Origin: Cetobacterium somerae ATCC BAA-474
GTDB lineage: Bacteria > Fusobacteriota > Fusobacteriia > Fusobacteriales > Fusobacteriaceae
Direction: 5' to 3'
DNA length: 64,000 nucleotides
NCBI RefSeq assembly: GCF_000479045.1
Contig: NZ_KI518173.1
Location: forward strand, 7,822 to 71,821
A program made the translations under genes and the position numbers. Each line of letters starts with the position of its first letter. Positions within the stretch are counted from its first letter, which is position 1. A model generated the notes under the pieces. It made no database searches, was not told the DNA's origin, and worked only from the letters and a program-made list of their open reading frames with translations. This document shows positions 8,431 to 15,392 of this stretch, piece after piece.

Positions 8431-8444
8431 TTGATTAAAATCAA
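8431..8444. promoter_or_regulatory. FNR-type binding site (perfect TTGAT-N4-ATCAA)
   Basis: TTGATTAAAATCAA matches the FNR consensus exactly. It lies between divergent panE and the Fnr-like gene at 8553, about 90-110 bases from each start. The adjacent regulator has the matching E-x-x-S-R recognition helix, so autoregulation is likely. Confidence 0.75.
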
Positions 8445-8552
8445 TAATTTACATTTTTTTTAAAAAAGTACTATAAAGATAATACAAATTGAAAAAGAAA
8501 TGTGTTAAAATTTTGTATAATTTAATTAGAAAAGTTATTTGAAAGGAAAAAT

Positions 8553-9251
8553 ATGACATTCTTAGAGTATAGAAAAAATTTAATAAAAGATATTTTAAAA
8601 TTTAACCCACAAAGAAAAGAGTATAAAAAAGGAGAGATTTTAACAGATATTAGTTTTTCTACTGAAAAAATTTTGATTATAGATAAAGGATTGATTAGAT
8701 ATTATCATAATCTTTGTGAAGAAAAAGAGTTTCTATTAGGGTGTTATTCAAAAGGGAATATAATTATTTTAGATCGAATAAGTGATTTTTTAGATGGAGA
8801 TAAGTATCTAGAAAATTTTTATATTGAGGTTTGTGAAGATACAACATGTTACATTGTGGATAAAAACTTTTTAAAAATTTTATATATGAAAGATATAGAT
8901 TTACATGAGAAAATTTTAGAATATACTTCTATTTTTTATCAAAAGTTATTTTTTCAAATAAGAGATATAAAGCTATTTTCTATAGAAAATGCAGTGTTAT
9001 CATTATTGATTAGAGCATATAGAACTTATGGAAATAATAATGAGAATAGTTTTATAAATCATAAGATTCTAAATAAAAATATTGCAAAATCTTTAAATTC
9101 AACAGAAGAAACAGTTTCAAGAGTAGTTGCAAAATTAAAAAAAGAGGGCTTTATATCCATTAAAAAGAAGCATTTTTTCCTTCAAAATTTGGAGGAGATT
9201 GAAAAGAGATTAGGATGCAAATCTTGTAGAAAAAGTATTTGCTATTTCTAA
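8553..9251 (+). CDS. fnr: CRP/FNR-family regulator with C-terminal CX2CX4C, Bacillus-type Fnr
   Basis: 232 residues: N-terminal cyclic-nucleotide-binding-like barrel, dimer helix, and a C-terminal winged helix with NIAKSLNSTEETVSRVVAKL. The recognition helix has E-T-V-S-R, as in FNR proteins that read TTGAT. The tail holds Cys222, Cys225 and Cys230 (GCKSCRKSIC). This CX2CX4C spacing is that of Bacillus subtilis Fnr, where three C-terminal cysteines plus an aspartate hold an oxygen-sensitive [4Fe-4S] cluster. E. coli FNR instead uses N-terminal cysteines, absent here. ATG follows GAAAGG. The fourth ligand was not identified. Confidence 0.82.
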   Translation: MTFLEYRKNLIKDILKFNPQRKEYKKGEILTDISFSTEKILIIDKGLIRYYHNLCEEKEFLLGCYSKGNIIILDRISDFLDGDKYLENFYIEVCEDTTCYIVDKNFLKILYMKDIDLHEKILEYTSIFYQKLFFQIRDIKLFSIENAVLSLLIRAYRTYGNNNENSFINHKILNKNIAKSLNSTEETVSRVVAKLKKEGFISIKKKHFFLQNLEEIEKRLGCKSCRKSICYF

Positions 9252-9259
9252 CAAAAAAT

Positions 9260-9296
9260 AAAGAAAAAGATTAGAGTGTAAATAATCTTTTTCTTT
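9260..9296. terminator. Bidirectional terminator between fnr and the DUF5996 gene
   Basis: AAAGAAAAAGATTA (9260-9273) pairs with TAATCTTTTTCTTT (9283-9296). It sits between two convergent genes. Confidence 0.8.
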
Positions 9297-9312
9297 GTTA
9301 GATTTGTATAAC

Positions 9313-10227
9313 TTACTTATTTCTACGAATTTTTTGTGATGGAAGCTCTAAAGGTTTATTATAAGACTCAAGATTTTGCCAGTCTTGAATTTTAGTTGCT
9401 GCTTCGTAAACACTTTGGAAAAAAGTCATTGCTGATTCATCCGGATTAGAAGTGGCAAGACAGTCAGTTAATTTATAAATAAATTGGTCATTATAATAAG
9501 TTTTTTCAATAGGTAGAGCAATCTTTTTATATTCATCCGGATTATTAGGCCACATAAATCCAAAGAAATATGGTTCGCCAATATTGTTATTACCAAGATT
9601 AAATCCAAATTCAACCTCTTCAGCATCAACACCATATCTAAAACCAACAGGTAAAGAAGGGTCGATATTAAGAAGTTTACCAGAATATCTAACAGTTCCC
9701 ATATCTAAACAACCCCAATAGAAATTAACTTTTGTTCTTCTTCCTCTAAAAGGAGCAGCAAATTTACTAAGAATTTTATAAGCATATTTAATCATTTCAA
9801 ACCACTTTTCAACAGCTTCTCGGTCATAGGATTTATGAGTTTCATCTTTTTCAAAAGGTGTTGTAAAGTTCCATTCTTGAGGAATAGAATAAATATCAGT
9901 TCGATATCCTAAAAATTCAAGTTTACTTAAAAATATCTTATAAAATTGAGCTACAGAAACTCCATCTTTAAGAGGAGTAACAGCTTCTTTTCCATTTTCA
10001 TCAAGAATAACCAGTTCATGTTTTATAAAATTAAATGAAATTTGAAATAATCCATTTTCAGATGGAATATTTCCAGTAGAAATTCCAGTTGGTGTAATAT
10101 GAAGCATAGCTGATTCCCACTCAGGTTCTTGAGGAATTCTCTCAAGAGCAACCTTTCCAACCATTTGAATATACATTCCTAGAGTATCAACAGTATTTTG
10201 CCAATCTTTATATTTTAAAATTACCAT
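9313..10227 (-). CDS. DUF5996 family protein
   Basis: 304 residues matching the DUF5996 pattern: WQNTVDTLGMYIQMVGKV at the start, then ITPTGISTGNIP, ISFNFIKHEL, a mid-protein PFEKDETHKSYD, and FRGRRTKVNFYWGCLDMGTVRYSG. The family is cytosolic and widespread, with no proven function known to me. The start ATG follows AGGAGG. It is monocistronic, ending toward fnr. Structured RNA copy 1 lies upstream on the same strand and ends about 108 bases before this start, so the gene needs its own promoter or read-through from the RNA. Confidence 0.8.
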   Translation of the reverse strand: MVILKYKDWQNTVDTLGMYIQMVGKVALERIPQEPEWESAMLHITPTGISTGNIPSENGLFQISFNFIKHELVILDENGKEAVTPLKDGVSVAQFYKIFLSKLEFLGYRTDIYSIPQEWNFTTPFEKDETHKSYDREAVEKWFEMIKYAYKILSKFAAPFRGRRTKVNFYWGCLDMGTVRYSGKLLNIDPSLPVGFRYGVDAEEVEFGFNLGNNNIGEPYFFGFMWPNNPDEYKKIALPIEKTYYNDQFIYKLTDCLATSNPDESAMTFFQSVYEAATKIQDWQNLESYNKPLELPSQKIRRNK

Positions 10228-10334
10228 AATATCCTCCTATAATATTTAGAAATGAGTTTTCTTAAACATAAATTCGGATAAAAAATGTGTTTCCTTTTAT
10301 TTAGTATTAATATTTAATTGATTATAAAATTTAA

Positions 10335-10645
10335 TAAAAAAAGTAGAGGGCAACCATCACAAATCCCTCTACTTCACTATTAAAACTTAATCACCTTCTA
10401 ATAACTTTAAAACTTGTAAAAATTTTCTTTTAAATCTCTTAAAAATAAAATAGTTTACTGACTTTAAATCTATTACTTCATATAATAGTTAGAATAACAA
10501 CTTCATAATTAGTTAAAACTCTTTAAAAATTTAAACATATTTCTAAATATTAAAACTTTATTGAAACTGTGTGATGGTTATTTTTTACAATATTTACAAA
10601 TTGCTACAAAATCCTTTTCTACTTTCTAACTATTATTATATTAAT
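10335..10645 (-). ncRNA. Candidate structured non-coding RNA, copy 1
   Basis: This fills most of the 10228-10682 gap. On the minus strand it aligns along its whole length with 50590-50895. Its 5' part carries ATAATAGTTAGAA (10624-10636), which pairs with TTCTAACTATTAT (10482-10494), a 13-bp helix closing about 130 nt. Its 3' end is a strong terminator (stem 10342-10350/10365-10373, then T7). The terminator loop UGUGAUGGUU (10352-10361) is complementary over 10 nt to AACCAUCACA at 1070-79 of the same kilobase (10570-10579). A TATAAT-like -10 lies at the 5' end; the -35 is poor. No conserved reading frame was seen. Confidence 0.65.
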
Positions 10646-10682
10646 TAGACGTTTTTTGATAAGAAAAAAGTTTTGAATTTTT

Positions 10683-11084
10683 TTATTTTTTAAAAATTTT
10701 CCAATCCCCTGATGAAACAGGTATCAGATTATCATATGAAAAATTTGGATTAGTTATATTATAAACATAAACATCTAAAATTTCTATTTCACCAGTTTCT
10801 AAATTTTTAATCTCTTTTTTTACCTTATTATATTCATTATTAGGATTATTTTCACCAAAATAATTTTCCATATCATCAATAGCTTTTAAATCACAATTTT
10901 CAACTGTTATAATTTCTCCAATTACAGTTCCGTTTTCTTCTAATAGTGCAGGATATTCTTGATCTTTAATAGCATATAGTTTGCCTTTAACTTCACCAAG
11001 TTCAATTTTTTTAGCTGCGTTATTTATATATTTATTAAAATTAAAAAATCCCTCTCTTAAACTTCCATAGACAAAAATTTTCAT
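10683..11084 (-). CDS. Gamma-glutamylcyclotransferase (AIG2-like) family protein
   Basis: 133 residues with the GGCT fold: MKIFVYGSLREGFFN at the start (YGSLR substrate loop), GKLYAIKDQEYPALLEENGTVIGEII, then YFGENNPNNEYNKV and a C-terminal YVYN. The family cyclises gamma-glutamyl amines or peptides with release of 5-oxoproline; bacterial YtfP-type members are mostly uncharacterised. The conserved acidic residue is probably the Glu in LLEENGTVIGE. ATG follows AGGAGG. Structured RNA copy 1 begins about 40 bases after its stop on the same strand. Confidence 0.8.
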   Translation of the reverse strand: MKIFVYGSLREGFFNFNKYINNAAKKIELGEVKGKLYAIKDQEYPALLEENGTVIGEIITVENCDLKAIDDMENYFGENNPNNEYNKVKKEIKNLETGEIEILDVYVYNITNPNFSYDNLIPVSSGDWKIFKK

Positions 11085-11183
11085 AGTTATCCTCCTTATT
11101 AATAAAAATATTTATCCTTAAATAATAACACAGAATGAAAACTTTGTCCAAAAAATATCTCTTTTTAAATTTAAACTTTTTTG

Positions 11184-11354
11184 TTAAACAATACATTTAG
11201 AAGGACAAGCTAATTGACAAGCTCCACAATCTACACATGCATTAGAATTTATGAACATTTTTTTATTTTTTATTTGAGATATACAACCTACGATACACGT
11301 TCTTTCACAAGATCCACATCCAATACAATTTTCTTCTATTATTTGCTTAGCCAT
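11184..11354 (-). CDS. 2[4Fe-4S] ferredoxin, 56 aa
   Basis: A short gene found by reading the minus strand: ATG at 11352-11354 after AAGGAG, stop TAA at 11184-11186. The protein has two cluster motifs: C10-x2-C13-x2-C16-x3-C20 with C24, and C40-x2-C43-x2-C46-x3-C50-P with C54. This is a bacterial low-potential electron carrier. The first motif lacks the proline usually found after the fourth cysteine. It lies 18 bases downstream of a flavin-binding protein gene on the same strand, so the two likely share the Rrf2-controlled promoter. Confidence 0.9.
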   Translation of the reverse strand: MAKQIIEENCIGCGSCERTCIVGCISQIKNKKMFINSNACVDCGACQLACPSKCIV

Positions 11355-11372
11355 TGTTATTTCTCCTTAAAT

Positions 11373-11744
11373 TTAAAGTGTTTGTTTATATGATGTTACA
11401 GTAATTTCTAAGACCCTTGTAAGAAATGAAAATTTTTCTTTCATCATATCAAAATCGGCACCCTCTTTTAAAAATTTTGCAGTTCCTTCAACAAGAAACC
11501 CAGTTCCCATATATCTATATCCCATTACTTCGTGACTACCTAATGTTAATTTTACTTTTGGATTTTCAATAATATTTTTCTCTGTTAGAATCATTGCAGC
11601 AGCAGGAATTAAAATTTTATTATTATCAGTTATAGTAAGGTAACTATTCCAAGTATTAGAAACATGAGCTTCGTTTACTCCACAAGAAACAATAGAAACT
11701 ACCCCTTCATGTTTTAATACCTCTAAAAATTTTTCATTAAACAT
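11373..11744 (-). CDS. Pyridoxamine 5'-phosphate oxidase-like FMN-binding protein
   Basis: 123 residues, a split-barrel flavin protein: NEKFLEVLKHEGVVSIVSCG, then NTWNSYLTITDNNKILIPAAAM and GTGFLVEGTAKFL. I place the start at the ATG 11742-11744 because it directly follows AGGAGGTTTT; an earlier in-frame ATG at 11775-11777 overlaps the operator and has no ribosome site. These proteins bind FMN and reduce small substrates. The partner ferredoxin downstream suggests an electron-transfer pair. It is divergent from an Rrf2 regulator with an inverted repeat over its promoter. Confidence 0.82.
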   Translation of the reverse strand: MFNEKFLEVLKHEGVVSIVSCGVNEAHVSNTWNSYLTITDNNKILIPAAAMILTEKNIIENPKVKLTLGSHEVMGYRYMGTGFLVEGTAKFLKEGADFDMMKEKFSFLTRVLEITVTSYKQTL

Positions 11745-11771
11745 AAAACCTCCTATAAAAATTTCAATTAG

Positions 11772-11786
11772 CGACATATATTGTCG
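11772..11786. promoter_or_regulatory. Probable Rrf2 operator (CGACA-TATAT-TGTCG)
   Basis: A 15-bp inverted repeat lies just downstream of the minus-strand -10 box, at the start of transcription of the flavoprotein-ferredoxin pair. The divergent Rrf2 gene at 11899 is the obvious candidate regulator. Confidence 0.7.
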
Positions 11787-11792
11787 TTAATT

Positions 11793-11821
11793 ATATTAAC
11801 ATTTTATTAAAATTATGTCAA
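11793..11821 (-). promoter_or_regulatory. Promoter of the flavoprotein-ferredoxin operon
   Basis: On the minus strand TTGACA (11816-11821), 17-base spacer, TAATAT (11793-11798). Confidence 0.75.
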
Positions 11822-11836
11822 TAAAAAATATCGTTC

Positions 11837-11865
11837 TTGAATCAATAATATTTTGATGATAAAAT
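11837..11865 (+). promoter_or_regulatory. Promoter of the Rrf2 regulator gene
   Basis: TTGAAT (11837-11842), 17-base spacer, TAAAAT (11860-11865), about 30 bases before the start codon. Confidence 0.65.
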
Positions 11866-11898
11866 ATAAGACAATAACATTTAAAGGAGTGAAAAATT

Positions 11899-12414
11899 AT
11901 GAAAATGTCAATAGGTGTGGAGTATGCTATTCATTGCCTTTTATATATAGTAAAGCTTAAAGATAAAGATTATGTTGGAATTAAAGATTTAGCAGAATTT
12001 CAAGGAGTATCAGAATCTTATTTAGCTAAAGTTTTTACAAAATTAGGAAAATCTGGAATAACTAAATCAGTTCCTGGCGTAAAGGGTGGATATGAATTAG
12101 CTCGAAATCCTGAAGAGATATCTTTCTGGGATATAATTGAGGCTATTGAAGGAAAAGAGCCCTTTTTTCAATGTGCAGAGATTAGACAGAAAAATATTTT
12201 AGTAGATCAAAATAATCTTCCAGAATCATATACTAAGTGTCCATGTTTTATTAAAGTGGTTATGCAAGAGGGAGAGGAAGAAATGAAAAAATATCTTTCA
12301 AAAAAAACTTTATCATGGTTGTATAATGAAGTTTATGGAAGAATTCTTCCACAAGAAACTGAAGGGGAGACCCTTGAATGGTTTAAATCTAGAAGAAATC
12401 TTTCAATGAAGTAG
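11899..12414 (+). CDS. Rrf2-family transcriptional regulator
   Basis: 171 residues. N-terminal winged helix: MSIGVEYAIHCLLYIVKL, GIKDLAEFQGVSESYLAKVFTKL, and the wing GVKGGYELAR. A cysteine region follows (FQCAEIR..., then TKCPCF near 112-117). Rrf2 proteins such as IscR, NsrR and CymR sense Fe-S status, nitric oxide or cysteine; the three cysteines could hold a cluster, but the spacing is not the classic IscR pattern. The C-terminal about 40 residues are longer than usual. ATG follows AAAGGAG. It likely represses the divergent flavoprotein-ferredoxin operon. Confidence 0.85.
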   Translation: MKMSIGVEYAIHCLLYIVKLKDKDYVGIKDLAEFQGVSESYLAKVFTKLGKSGITKSVPGVKGGYELARNPEEISFWDIIEAIEGKEPFFQCAEIRQKNILVDQNNLPESYTKCPCFIKVVMQEGEEEMKKYLSKKTLSWLYNEVYGRILPQETEGETLEWFKSRRNLSMK

Positions 12415-12430
12415 AATTTTATTTTTTAAT

Positions 12431-12601
12431 AACTTTTAAGCATATCTGATTTTAATTATAATGAAAAGGTAAATTTTTTAGAATCGAAAATTAAAGAATT
12501 GGAAGATAGTAAAAATTCTAAAATTGAAAAATAAAAAAAGATTTAATTAAAAATCCAGAGAGATATAAAATTGATAGTGAAGGAACTACTTCTTTAATTT
12601 A
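12431..12601 (+). pseudogene. Possible gene remnant (coiled-coil fragment)
   Basis: The gap holds coding-like sequence without a start. One frame reads ...SDFNYNEKVNFLES then KIKELEDSKNSKIEK and stops. After a frame change it continues KDLIKNPERYKIDSEGTTSLI and stops. The charged heptad-like stretch and the continuation across a frameshift suggest a decayed gene. It could also be chance AT-rich open frame; there is no ribosome site. Confidence 0.3.
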
Positions 12602-12644
12602 GTATAACTCTTTAAATATAATTATTTTTTAGGGAGATGATGCT

Positions 12645-12854
12645 ATGAAGATTATAAGTGAAGTAGATATTATGGGTAGATGGGAAGTTGCTATTGAAAC
12701 AAATAATGAGCGAGAGCAAGATATTTTAAAAGAAAAAATTGATGAGATTGGAGCAGAATTTATGGAATCAGGTGTTTCTGAGATTATAGTTTATGCTACT
12801 GGTGCTCAAAAAATTAAGTTAATTAGCTTTGTTTCAAATAATGAAGAAATATAA
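12645..12854 (+). CDS. Small hypothetical protein (69 aa)
   Basis: ATG follows a good ribosome site (GGGAGATGATGCT). The protein is acidic with a mixed alpha/beta look: MKIISEVDIMGRWEVAIETN, an acidic helix (EREQDILKEKIDEIG), then strand-like SEIIVYATG and KIKLISFVS. It has no signal peptide or membrane span. I do not recognise a family. The nearest downstream gene starts 95 bases later and has its own TATAAT, so it is probably monocistronic. Confidence 0.55.
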   Translation: MKIISEVDIMGRWEVAIETNNEREQDILKEKIDEIGAEFMESGVSEIIVYATGAQKIKLISFVSNNEEI

Positions 12855-12949
12855 AAATAAAAAGAACTGAAATAAAGATTATAGCAAACTATAGAGCATA
12901 TGTTATAATACAACATTATTAAGAATTAATAGTTTAAAGGAGCAACCTT

Positions 12950-13591
12950 ATGTTTTTTAAAAAGATTGATATTGAAAATTGGAAAAGAAAAGAATACTAT
13001 GAATATTTTTCTAAAGATATTCCATGCACAGTAAGTTTAACAACAAAAATAGATATAACTAATATAAAAGAATTAAATTTGAAAATTTATCCAGCACTAA
13101 TTTTTGCATTAACTAAAACTGTTAATGAGTTTGAAGAGTTTAGAATAAATAAAAATTCTAATGGAGTTTTAGGAGTTTATGAAACTTTATATCCTTGTTA
13201 TACCTATTTGAAAGATGGGAATGATCTATTTACTAATTTATGGAGTGATTGTATCAGTTCTTACTCTGAATTTTATAACTCGTATGTTCTTGATATAGCT
13301 AAATTTGGAGATAGTATAAAAATGATTGGAAAAGAAAATCCTCCTGAAAATAGTTTTCCAGTTTCAATGATTCCTTGGAATACTTTTGATGGGTTTAATT
13401 TGAATTTGAAAAATGGATATGATTATTATTTTCCTATATTTACCTTTGGAAAATTTTATTTAGAAAATAATAAATATTTAATTCCTTTAGCTATTCAAGT
13501 TCATCATGCAGTATGTGATGGTTTTCATCTTTGTAGATTTATAGATAAGCTTCAAGAAATTATCAATGATAAAAAAACTTTTTTAAATTAA
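12950..13591 (+). CDS. Chloramphenicol acetyltransferase-like protein (type A CAT fold)
   Basis: 213 residues, the usual CAT monomer length. The catalytic block HHAVCDGFH is present near 184-192, with the general-base His and the structural Asp. Other family positions are FEEFRINK, YPCYTYL (the HPSYTxF region) and IPWNTFDGFNLN. CAT acetylates chloramphenicol with acetyl-CoA as a trimer. Chromosomal CAT-like proteins can lack resistance activity, so this is a family call and not evidence of resistance. ATG follows AAAGGAG and a TATAAT lies at about 12903-12908. No mobile-element signs flank it. Confidence 0.82.
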   Translation: MFFKKIDIENWKRKEYYEYFSKDIPCTVSLTTKIDITNIKELNLKIYPALIFALTKTVNEFEEFRINKNSNGVLGVYETLYPCYTYLKDGNDLFTNLWSDCISSYSEFYNSYVLDIAKFGDSIKMIGKENPPENSFPVSMIPWNTFDGFNLNLKNGYDYYFPIFTFGKFYLENNKYLIPLAIQVHHAVCDGFHLCRFIDKLQEIINDKKTFLN

Positions 13592-13615
13592 GAAGTATCA
13601 AATAATGAGAAATTG

Positions 13616-13644
13616 AAATACACCGGTATATAGCCGGTGTATTT
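13616..13644. terminator. Bidirectional terminator between the CAT-like gene and hydA
   Basis: AAATACACCGG pairs with CCGGTGTATTT, with T-rich flanks on both strands, between two convergent genes. Confidence 0.88.
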
Positions 13645-13647
13645 TAT

Positions 13648-15387
13648 TTATTTTTTAAAAAATCTTGTATGAAGTAAAATTTTAGCTTTTTCTGAACATG
13701 GAAAATCAAAATATTCATTATATAAGTTGTTAATATAGGGATTTTCATGAGATTTTCTCAATTTACAATTTTTATCTATATCATTTAAAGCTTCAACTCT
13801 TTTGTTTAATATGTCAATATTTTCATGGACGAAAGGTTGACCACCGCCACCAACACATCCATAATGGCAAGCCATTATTTCTATTGCGTGGTAAATCTCT
13901 TTTCCTGATTCAATCTCTTCTAAAAGTTTTCTAGCATTTCCAAGTCCATGAGCTATCCCTATAGTTAATTCTTTTGGTCCAAAATTTACTTTTTTAACTA
14001 TCAAACCTTTCGATATTTCTAATTTTAAAAAATCAATATCTTTTAGCTCTTCACCGACAACCCACTCGTAGGCAGTTCTTAAAGCAGCTTCAAGCACACC
14101 TCCAGTTCTTCCAAATATTATTCCAGCACCCGTATATTCTCCCATTGGTGAATCAAATTCTTGACCTATAACCTCTTTAAAATCAATATTAAAATATTTT
14201 ATCATATCTGCTAATTCTCTTGTTGAGATAGATATATCGGTGTCTCTATTTCCGTCTTTTATAAATTCAGTTCTTGAAGCCTCATACTTTTTAGCTAAAC
14301 AAGGCATTATAGAAACAACTACTAAGTTTTTTCGATCTATTCCCATTTTAGGTGCCCATACATTTTTAGCTATTGCTGAAAACATTTGTTGTGGAGATTT
14401 GCTCGTAGAAGGGATATCTAGTAAGTTAGGAAAATTATATTCTATAAAATTTACCCAAGCAGGACAACAAGATGTTAATATTGGAAGTTTTATTGTTTTA
14501 TCTCCAGATAAATAACCTTCTAATCTTTCTTTTAACTCTGTTGCTTCCTCCATAATAGTTAAATCAGCTGCCCAAGTTGTATCAAAGACTCCATCGAATC
14601 CCATTTTTTTTAGAGCTGTAACTATTTTTTTTTCAACATTTAAACCTACATCCATTCCAAATTCCTCACCTAATGCAACTCTAACAGCAGGAGCAACCTG
14701 TGCGATAACTTTTTTATTAGGATCTGCAAGAGCTTCGATAACTTCCCAAATGTAATTTCTTTCATGTAATGCACCAACAGGGCATACACTTACACATTGT
14801 CCACAGAATGTGCAAACTGTTTTATCCAAATTATTTCCATATACTGTAGAAACTACAGAATGAAATCCCTTGTTTATTGCTGAGAGAACTCCACATGTTT
14901 GAACTTTATTACACATAGTTTCGCATCTTCTACACATAATACACTTTTCAGGATCTCTTATAATAGATTCTGAATATTCACTTTTAAATTGATTTCTTTC
15001 GCCACTAAATCTAATCTCTTTAAGCCTAAACTCTTGTGTTAATTTTTGTAATTCACACTCTCCAGATTTAGAGCATATTAGGCAATCTTTCGGATGATTT
15101 GAAATTAGGAGTTCAAGTATATTTTTTCTAATTTGTATAATTTGTGAAGAGTTTGTTACAACGTTCATTCCATCCCAACAAATAGTTGAACAAGCAGGAT
15201 ACAAACCATCTCTTTTATCTACTTCAACAACACATATTCTACAAGTTGCATGGTTATTAAAAAAATAATCATCCAATTTTAAATTACAAAGAGATGGAAT
15301 TTTTATACCTATATTTTTTGCAGCTGTTAAAATAGTTGTATTTTCAGAAACTTGAGTTTTAACACCATCAATTGTTATTTCAAACAA
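13648..15387 (-). CDS. hydA: [FeFe]-hydrogenase catalytic subunit HydA
   Basis: About 579 residues. Domains in order: N-terminal [2Fe-2S] plant-type domain (SLCNL, TCRICVVEV, PACST), a His-ligated [4Fe-4S] site HPKDCLICSKSGEC, two [4Fe-4S] motifs (CIMCRRCETMC, CTFCGQCVSVCP), then the H-cluster domain with TSCCPAW, MPCLAKKYE and MACHYGCVGGGGQP, and the small C-terminal domain. It makes or oxidises H2 in the cytoplasm. In HydABC complexes it couples ferredoxin and NADH. An ATG at 15394-15396 sits directly on the AGGAG, so a TTG at 15385-15387 (spacing about 9) is the better start. It is the last gene of hydCBA. Confidence 0.93.
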   Translation of the reverse strand: MFEITIDGVKTQVSENTTILTAAKNIGIKIPSLCNLKLDDYFFNNHATCRICVVEVDKRDGLYPACSTICWDGMNVVTNSSQIIQIRKNILELLISNHPKDCLICSKSGECELQKLTQEFRLKEIRFSGERNQFKSEYSESIIRDPEKCIMCRRCETMCNKVQTCGVLSAINKGFHSVVSTVYGNNLDKTVCTFCGQCVSVCPVGALHERNYIWEVIEALADPNKKVIAQVAPAVRVALGEEFGMDVGLNVEKKIVTALKKMGFDGVFDTTWAADLTIMEEATELKERLEGYLSGDKTIKLPILTSCCPAWVNFIEYNFPNLLDIPSTSKSPQQMFSAIAKNVWAPKMGIDRKNLVVVSIMPCLAKKYEASRTEFIKDGNRDTDISISTRELADMIKYFNIDFKEVIGQEFDSPMGEYTGAGIIFGRTGGVLEAALRTAYEWVVGEELKDIDFLKLEISKGLIVKKVNFGPKELTIGIAHGLGNARKLLEEIESGKEIYHAIEIMACHYGCVGGGGQPFVHENIDILNKRVEALNDIDKNCKLRKSHENPYINNLYNEYFDFPCSEKAKILLHTRFFKK

Positions 15388-15392
15388 AAAAA

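Noticed and set aside
10335-10645. IS200/IS605-like or MITE remnant
   Set aside because: Ends are hairpins and copies are dispersed, but there are no target duplications, no transposase trace, and the similarity tracks RNA pairing blocks and a terminator on one strand.
12950-13591. Mobile chloramphenicol-resistance gene
   Set aside because: No integron, insertion sequence or plasmid genes flank it and base composition looks like its neighbours, so a chromosomal CAT-like enzyme is the safer call.
14240-14515. Plus-strand open frame inside hydA
   Set aside because: It is antisense to conserved hydrogenase motifs and has no ribosome site; it is a coding shadow.
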